Shown: piece after piece, positions 14,557 through 18,536 of the stretch | Layout: every line of letters starts with the position of its first letter | How positions within the stretch are numbered: the stretch's first letter is position 1 | Source: Candidatus Micrarchaeaceae archaeon | Lineage (GTDB): Archaea; Micrarchaeota; Micrarchaeia; Micrarchaeales; Micrarchaeaceae | Direction: 5' to 3' | Length of the DNA stretch: 18,536 bases | NCBI GenBank assembly: GCA_027310535.1 | Contig: DAIDAQ010000044.1 | Coordinates: 1 to 18,536, forward strand | Translations under genes and position numbers: made by a program | The notes under the pieces: generated by a model | Database searches by the model: none | What the model saw: the letters and a program-made list of their open reading frames with translations, nothing else | What the model was told of the DNA's origin: nothing

Positions 14557-16767
14557 ATGAAGATACTCATCGTGTCTGAGAAGCCAAGCGTCGCAGCAAG
14601 GATAGCGGCCGCGCTCGGGAACAACGCCCCAAAGAGGATAGTGAGCAAGGATGGCGTGAGCTATTACCAGCTCAGCAGGGGGAAGGATGAGATACTCGTG
14701 GTAGCGGCTGTCGGCCACCTATTCACGATAGCGCAGGCGGACAACAACCGCAACTACCCGGTGCTTGACGTGAAGTGGGAGCCCTCGTACAAGGTCGGCA
14801 CCGCTTCCTCGTACACGAAGAAATACCTGGACATTATACAGCAGGTGATGCCGAAGCACGACCTCTACATAAACGCGTGCGACTTCGACATAGAGGGTAC
14901 TGTAATAGGCACCAACATAATCAGGTTCATGGGTGACATGGCCAAGGCCAAGCGCATGAAGTTCTCTACGACCACGACGCACGACCTCGGAGCCGCGTAC
15001 GCATCCCTGGTGCCGCTCGACATAAGCAACTTCTATGCAGGTGAGGTGAGACACATGCTCGACTGGCTGTGGGGCATCAACCTCAGCAGGGCGCTGACCC
15101 GTGCGGTCGTGGGCTGGAACATAAGCAAGACGAACTCTCTCAGCATAGGGAGGGTGCAGGGCCCGTCGCTCTCCATACTGGTCAAGAGGGAGCTCGAGAT
15201 ACAGAAGTTCAAGGAGGCGCCGTTCTGGAGGATAATCGCGATGATAGCAGGCATCGAATTCCTGAACTCGAAGGGCGACATATTCGACAAGAAGGTCGCG
15301 GACAAGGCACTCGCCGCCACGAAGGCAGCCCCACGCGGCGCGATCGAGTCAGTGGAATCAGCCGACAAGGAGATGTGGCCCTACCCGCCGTTCGACCTGA
15401 CTTCGCTGCAGCTGGAGGCTAGCAGGGCGCTCAGGTCCGATCCGTCGAGGACGCTCGCTATAGCTCAGTCACTTTACGAGCGTTCGTTCATCTCGTATCC
15501 TAGGACGTCATCGCAGAAGCTTCCTGCATCGCTCGGCCTGAAGGGCATAATACAGGAGCTCGGAAAGAGCAAGGCGTACGGCCATTACGCAGAGACGCTC
15601 ATCAAGCAGAACAGGTTCCGTCCGCTGGAAGGCAGGAAGGAGGATGAGGCCCACCCGGCAATATTCCCCACAGGGGTACAGCCTGCTGGCCTGACTCCCG
15701 AGGAAGAGAGGCTCTACGACCTTATTGCGAGGAGGTTCCTCACCTGCTTCGCCGAACCCGCGCTCGTAGAGCGCTCCAAGGTCGTTGCGAAGTTCGACGG
15801 CGAGTCTTATGGTGCTACGGGCGCTAGGATTGTGAGGAAGGGCTGGCTTGAGTTTTACCCGTTCACGGAGGTAACGGAGAAGGAGCTTCCGGCCTTCAAG
15901 CAGGGCGATAAGGTCAAGCTCGACAAACTCGACGAGCGTGAGCTTAAGACCCAGCCACCGAAGCGCTACACCAAGGCCGGCCTGATAGCTGAGCTCGAGA
16001 AGCGGGAGCTCGGCACAAAGGCGACAAGGGCCGGCATAATAGACACCCTGATAAAGAGGGGTTATGCCTCAGGGCAGAGTCTTGAAGCAACAAAGTTCGG
16101 CATGAGCATTTACAATGCACTTGAGAAGAACTGCAGGATGATTGTTGATGAGGAGACGACAAGGAGGCTAGAGGAGGACATGGAGGCCATAAGCAGGTCG
16201 AAGAAGACCGAACAGGAGGTGATTGAGGAGGGCAAGGAGATGCTGCTCTCCGAGCTCGGCCAGTTCGACAGGCACAAGGAGAACCTGGCGGTGGAGCTGC
16301 GCGGTGCTCTGAAAGAGAGCGTGCCCATTCTTGGAAAATGCCCGAAAGATGGCGGTGACCTTGTGATAAGGAAATCAAGGTTCGGCAAGACGTTCGCGGC
16401 TTGCAACAACTACCCGAAGTGCATGAACACCTACTCCGTACCTCAGGGAGCTAAGATAGAGGCAACAGGCAGGATGTGCGAGCACTGCCGCACCCCAATA
16501 ATGAAGGTTATAAGGAAGGGAAAGAGGCCGTTTGAGATGGACCTCGATCCCAACTGCATAACTAAGAAGGCCTGGGCGTCGAACCTGAAAGCAGGCCCGG
16601 TCGCCGTTGCAAAGCAGGTCTGGCAGGACGTTGAAAAGGCAGCTGAGACGAACCCAATAGCCAAACAGGCGAAGAAGCCGGTGAAATCGAAGGCGGCAAA
16701 GGCCAAGAGAGCAGTGAAGAAGACGGCGCTGAAAAAAGCGAAAAGGTCAGAGAATGATAGAGGGTAG
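14557..16767 (+). CDS. topA: DNA topoisomerase I (type IA), archaeal
   Basis: This type IA topoisomerase relaxes negative supercoils by single-strand passage. The N-terminal TOPRIM domain has Glu8 in LIVSEKPSVAARIAAALG and the metal-binding DFDIEG (109-114). The catalytic tyrosine is Tyr314 in SFISYPRTSSQKLP. A zinc-finger region follows (Cys595, Cys616, Cys622, then CEHC and a late Cys). The last 45 residues are Lys/Ala-rich (KSKAAKAKRAVKKTALKKAK), a histone-H1-like DNA-binding tail. ATG 14557 starts exactly where the family begins (MKILIVSEKPS). ATG 14539 is an alternative, and the frame is open back to a TTG at 14464 that adds unrelated sequence. The methyltransferase gene follows six bases downstream, so the two are probably cotranscribed. 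Confidence 0.95.
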   Translation: MKILIVSEKPSVAARIAAALGNNAPKRIVSKDGVSYYQLSRGKDEILVVAAVGHLFTIAQADNNRNYPVLDVKWEPSYKVGTASSYTKKYLDIIQQVMPKHDLYINACDFDIEGTVIGTNIIRFMGDMAKAKRMKFSTTTTHDLGAAYASLVPLDISNFYAGEVRHMLDWLWGINLSRALTRAVVGWNISKTNSLSIGRVQGPSLSILVKRELEIQKFKEAPFWRIIAMIAGIEFLNSKGDIFDKKVADKALAATKAAPRGAIESVESADKEMWPYPPFDLTSLQLEASRALRSDPSRTLAIAQSLYERSFISYPRTSSQKLPASLGLKGIIQELGKSKAYGHYAETLIKQNRFRPLEGRKEDEAHPAIFPTGVQPAGLTPEEERLYDLIARRFLTCFAEPALVERSKVVAKFDGESYGATGARIVRKGWLEFYPFTEVTEKELPAFKQGDKVKLDKLDERELKTQPPKRYTKAGLIAELEKRELGTKATRAGIIDTLIKRGYASGQSLEATKFGMSIYNALEKNCRMIVDEETTRRLEEDMEAISRSKKTEQEVIEEGKEMLLSELGQFDRHKENLAVELRGALKESVPILGKCPKDGGDLVIRKSRFGKTFAACNNYPKCMNTYSVPQGAKIEATGRMCEHCRTPIMKVIRKGKRPFEMDLDPNCITKKAWASNLKAGPVAVAKQVWQDVEKAAETNPIAKQAKKPVKSKAAKAKRAVKKTALKKAKRSENDRG

Positions 16768-16773
16768 GATGAG

Positions 16774-17334
16774 ATGTATATACCGAAGCACTACAGGAGG
16801 CTTAAAAGAGGTCCGCAGGTGATACTGCCAAAAGACATAGGGCAGATTCTCGCCTACACTGGTGCAAACAAGGAGAGCGTCTGCCTCGACGCGGGTACGG
16901 GCAGCGGCTGGCTGGCAGTCTCGCTCGCAAGGGTCTGCAAGCGCGTGACGAGTTACGACATACGCAGCGACTTCCTGAAAATAGCTGAGAAGAACAAGAC
17001 AAATGAGAATCTCAATAACCTCACGTTGAAGAACGCAGACATCACCAAAAAGATAACGGAGCGCGACGTTGACATAGTAACATTGGACATGCCGAATTCA
17101 GACAAGGCGCTGAAGAACGCGAGGCTCGCACTCAAGGAAGGGGGTTATGTGGTGGGTTACCTGCCGCACATGGAGCAGGTCAAGAAGTTCGTTAGCGCTG
17201 CGGAAAAGCTCAACTTCAAGAATATCGTTACGCTAGAAACGATAGAACGAGACATGCTAGTAAGGAAGGAGGGAATGCGCCCGTCCACGAAGGGCGTGTG
17301 GCACACTGGATATCTTGTCTTTGCCGAGAGATGA
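16774..17334 (+). CDS. TrmI-like tRNA (adenine-N1)-methyltransferase, short form
   Basis: This Rossmann-fold methyltransferase resembles TrmI, which makes m1A at position 58 (and 57 in some archaea) of tRNA. The KRGPQVILPKDIG entry segment, motif I LDAGTGSGWLAV (residues 38-49), DIVTLDMPN (motif IV) and the C-terminal signature RPSTKGVWHTGYLVFA are all present. At 186 residues it lacks the roughly 70-residue N-terminal beta domain of usual TrmI. The upstream frame is topA, so this is not a mis-called start. ATG 16774 follows topA by six bases with a GGATGAG-like ribosome site. TrmI normally works as a tetramer; whether the short form does is unknown. It converges with the broken Nudix gene. 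Confidence 0.8.
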   Translation: MYIPKHYRRLKRGPQVILPKDIGQILAYTGANKESVCLDAGTGSGWLAVSLARVCKRVTSYDIRSDFLKIAEKNKTNENLNNLTLKNADITKKITERDVDIVTLDMPNSDKALKNARLALKEGGYVVGYLPHMEQVKKFVSAAEKLNFKNIVTLETIERDMLVRKEGMRPSTKGVWHTGYLVFAER

Positions 17335-17343
17335 GGCTCACGG

Positions 17344-17854
17344 CTAACCGAAAAGAGCCAATTCTTCTATAACCCCGTATAAAAACTCTTGAGGGTCAGC
17401 TTTAGCCGATGCCCTTATCTCAGCGCCGGAAAACCATTCCACCTCTGCAACTTCCTCCTTCTGTATGGTGAATTCCTCTGCTGGCTTATCGACTATACAG
17501 GTGTACCACCGGATGAAAAAGCGGTGCTTCCATTCCTCATTACGCTTTAACTTCTTGCCTTCTTTCACGCTGCCTAACCTTAATCCCAATTCCTCGTAAG
17601 CCTCTTCTCTTATTGTTTGCTTATAAGTCATACCTTCTTTCACGGTTCCAGCAACAGCTGGCAAGCAGATTTTCCCCTTTTGAATTCTTTATCCAGATGG
17701 CAGAGACCCTATAAAGCAAGCCTTCCCTGTCAACCATGTCTCTCTTTTCCGCCCCTATAATATTGTCTTTAGAATCAACAACTACTATCTTCTCTTCTAG
17801 CTTATCTGCCTCCTTGTCGTCTTCCATGATTAGTGCAAAAGATTTCTGCTCCAC
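17344..17854 (-). pseudogene. Broken Nudix hydrolase gene (IPP-isomerase-like group)
   Basis: Two overlapping minus-strand frames make up one Nudix protein. The upstream frame (17854 to 17621) encodes KIVVVDSKDNIIGAEKRDMV and GLLYRVSAIWIKNSKGE, the N-terminal strands of the Nudix/IPP isomerase-like fold. The downstream frame encodes KGKICLPAVAGTVKEGMTYK and the Nudix helix REEAYEELGL, where the catalytic glutamates remain but the usual Glu of Gx5E is Met. The join is in a CAAAAGGGGAAAAT stretch read in both frames, and the roughly 12-15 residues normally found between these parts are missing. That suggests a deletion between short repeats rather than a one-base error. GTG 17854 has GGTGG upstream. 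Probably nonfunctional. Confidence 0.7.
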
Positions 17855-17900
17855 AAGACCACCAAGTACGCGTTATCAATGTTATTTGTAAGTGCAAACC

Positions 17901-17910
17901 CTTATTAACC
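17901..17910 (+). promoter_or_regulatory. TATA-like element of asnS
   Basis: CTTATTAACC is centred about 30 bases upstream of GTG 17935. It would allow a nearly leaderless start there, or a 35-base leader to ATG 17965. Confidence 0.35.
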
Positions 17911-17934
17911 TAAACACTGTCTTATTATTCTGAC

Positions 17935-18536
17935 GTGGGTGTTCAATTGAGGTATCCCAAAAGCATGCCAGTAAGCAAAGCTATAGGAAGTATTGGCAAA
18001 GAGGTAACTATCAGGGGCTGGATCCACAGAAAGAGGAGCAGCGGCGGCAAGATTTTTGTAGTAGTAAGAGATCGCACAAACACAACACAGTGCGTGGTCG
18101 ATAAATCCATTGTATCAGAGAAGGAGTGGGAAGTGATAGACAAAGCATACTTGGAATCAAGTGTGATTGTGAAAGGCACAGTAAAAAAGGATGAGAGGGC
18201 GCCGCACGGCGTGGAGTTGGAGGCAAAGTCTATTAGTATAGTGCATTCGGGTGAGCAGTTCCCAATAACAGAGTACCAGAGCCCAGAGTTTCTCCTTGAT
18301 GTAAGGCACCTCTGGCTGAGGAGCCAGCGCATGATAAATGCAATGCGCGCACGCTCGTATGTCTTCAGGTATGCTAGGGAATTCCTAGACAGAAAAGGCT
18401 TTTTTGAGATAACTCCTCCCTTGCTCACGCAATCTGGTGGTGAGACCGGGGCAAACCTGTTTGAAGTCAACTATTTTGACCAGAAGGCCTACCTAACAGA
18501 ATCATCGCAGTTATATGCGGAGGCCATGGTATATTC
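17935..18536 (+). CDS. asnS: Asparaginyl-tRNA synthetase, N-terminal part (runs off window)
   Basis: The frame stays open to the window edge. It encodes the N-terminal OB-fold anticodon-binding domain (GKEVTIRGWIHRKRSSGGKI, then VVVRDRTNTTQCVV and SSVIVKGTVKKDERAP) and the beginning of the class IIb catalytic core (YQSPEFLLDVRHLWLRSQRM, motif 1 around FRYAREFLDRKGFFEITPP). The segment ANLFEVNYFDQKAYLTESSQ followed by LYAEAM is the asparaginyl rather than aspartyl form. So the host likely charges tRNA-Asn directly, although an amidotransferase route elsewhere cannot be excluded. GTG 17935 is used from TATA spacing; ATG 17965 is equally possible and removes ten residues that are not conserved. 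Divergent from the broken Nudix gene. Confidence 0.88.
   Translation, partial: MGVQLRYPKSMPVSKAIGSIGKEVTIRGWIHRKRSSGGKIFVVVRDRTNTTQCVVDKSIVSEKEWEVIDKAYLESSVIVKGTVKKDERAPHGVELEAKSISIVHSGEQFPITEYQSPEFLLDVRHLWLRSQRMINAMRARSYVFRYAREFLDRKGFFEITPPLLTQSGGETGANLFEVNYFDQKAYLTESSQLYAEAMVY

Noticed and set aside
15944..16409. Minus-strand frames of 99-144 codons within topA
   Set aside because: Low-complexity Ser/Pro/Cys-rich translations opposite intact topoisomerase coding sequence; shadows.

Overview
The window reads as archaeal chromosome of about half G+C, most likely from a small-genome DPANN archaeon (Micrarchaeota-like is my guess). The supports are an archaeal-type leucyl-tRNA synthetase, an archaeal topoisomerase IA, an archaeal-style prepilin (class III signal) peptidase, archaeal SepF, a SPOUT TrmJ-like methyltransferase, TATA boxes about 23-30 bases upstream of several starts, some apparently leaderless starts, and a recurring GGTG Shine-Dalgarno element. 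The lineage is inference; there is no rRNA in the window.

Left part (1-6402): a TrmJ-like tRNA methyltransferase (+) converges on a minus-strand group running prepilin peptidase, six-helix membrane protein, SepF. The peptidase diverges from leuS across a single compact promoter region, and leuS is followed directly by a HAD hydrolase.

Middle (6403-12715): a degenerate stretch, an FkbM-type methyltransferase, a frameshifted minus-strand pseudogene of unknown family, a GC-rich structured stretch that could be an RNA or the tail of a lost tnpB-like gene, a stand-alone Cas4/Exo5-like Fe-S nuclease, and a short alanyl-tRNA synthetase. That synthetase looks like the bacterial candidate-phyla type and lacks the C-terminal domain. 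Next is a two-gene minus-strand operon of unrecognised proteins with an inverted repeat upstream.

Right part (12716-18536): a pair of four-helix SMR/EamA half-transporters, a possible 25-residue membrane peptide, a clearly decayed radical SAM/SPASM gene, topoisomerase I followed by a short TrmI-like tRNA m1A methyltransferase, a broken Nudix gene, and the start of an asparaginyl-tRNA synthetase that runs off the window.

The intact genes are mostly core information processing: three aminoacyl-tRNA synthetases, two tRNA methyltransferases and a topoisomerase. Between them lie at least three genes in visible decay. The most striking is the radical SAM/SPASM gene, reconstructable from four frame segments, with a radical SAM cysteine and a SPASM cysteine changed to tyrosine and an internal TGA where tryptophan would fit. 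No intact new multi-gene system is evident. The best candidates for undescribed biology are the paired unknown proteins at 11130-12548 and the lost peptide-modification-type radical SAM gene.
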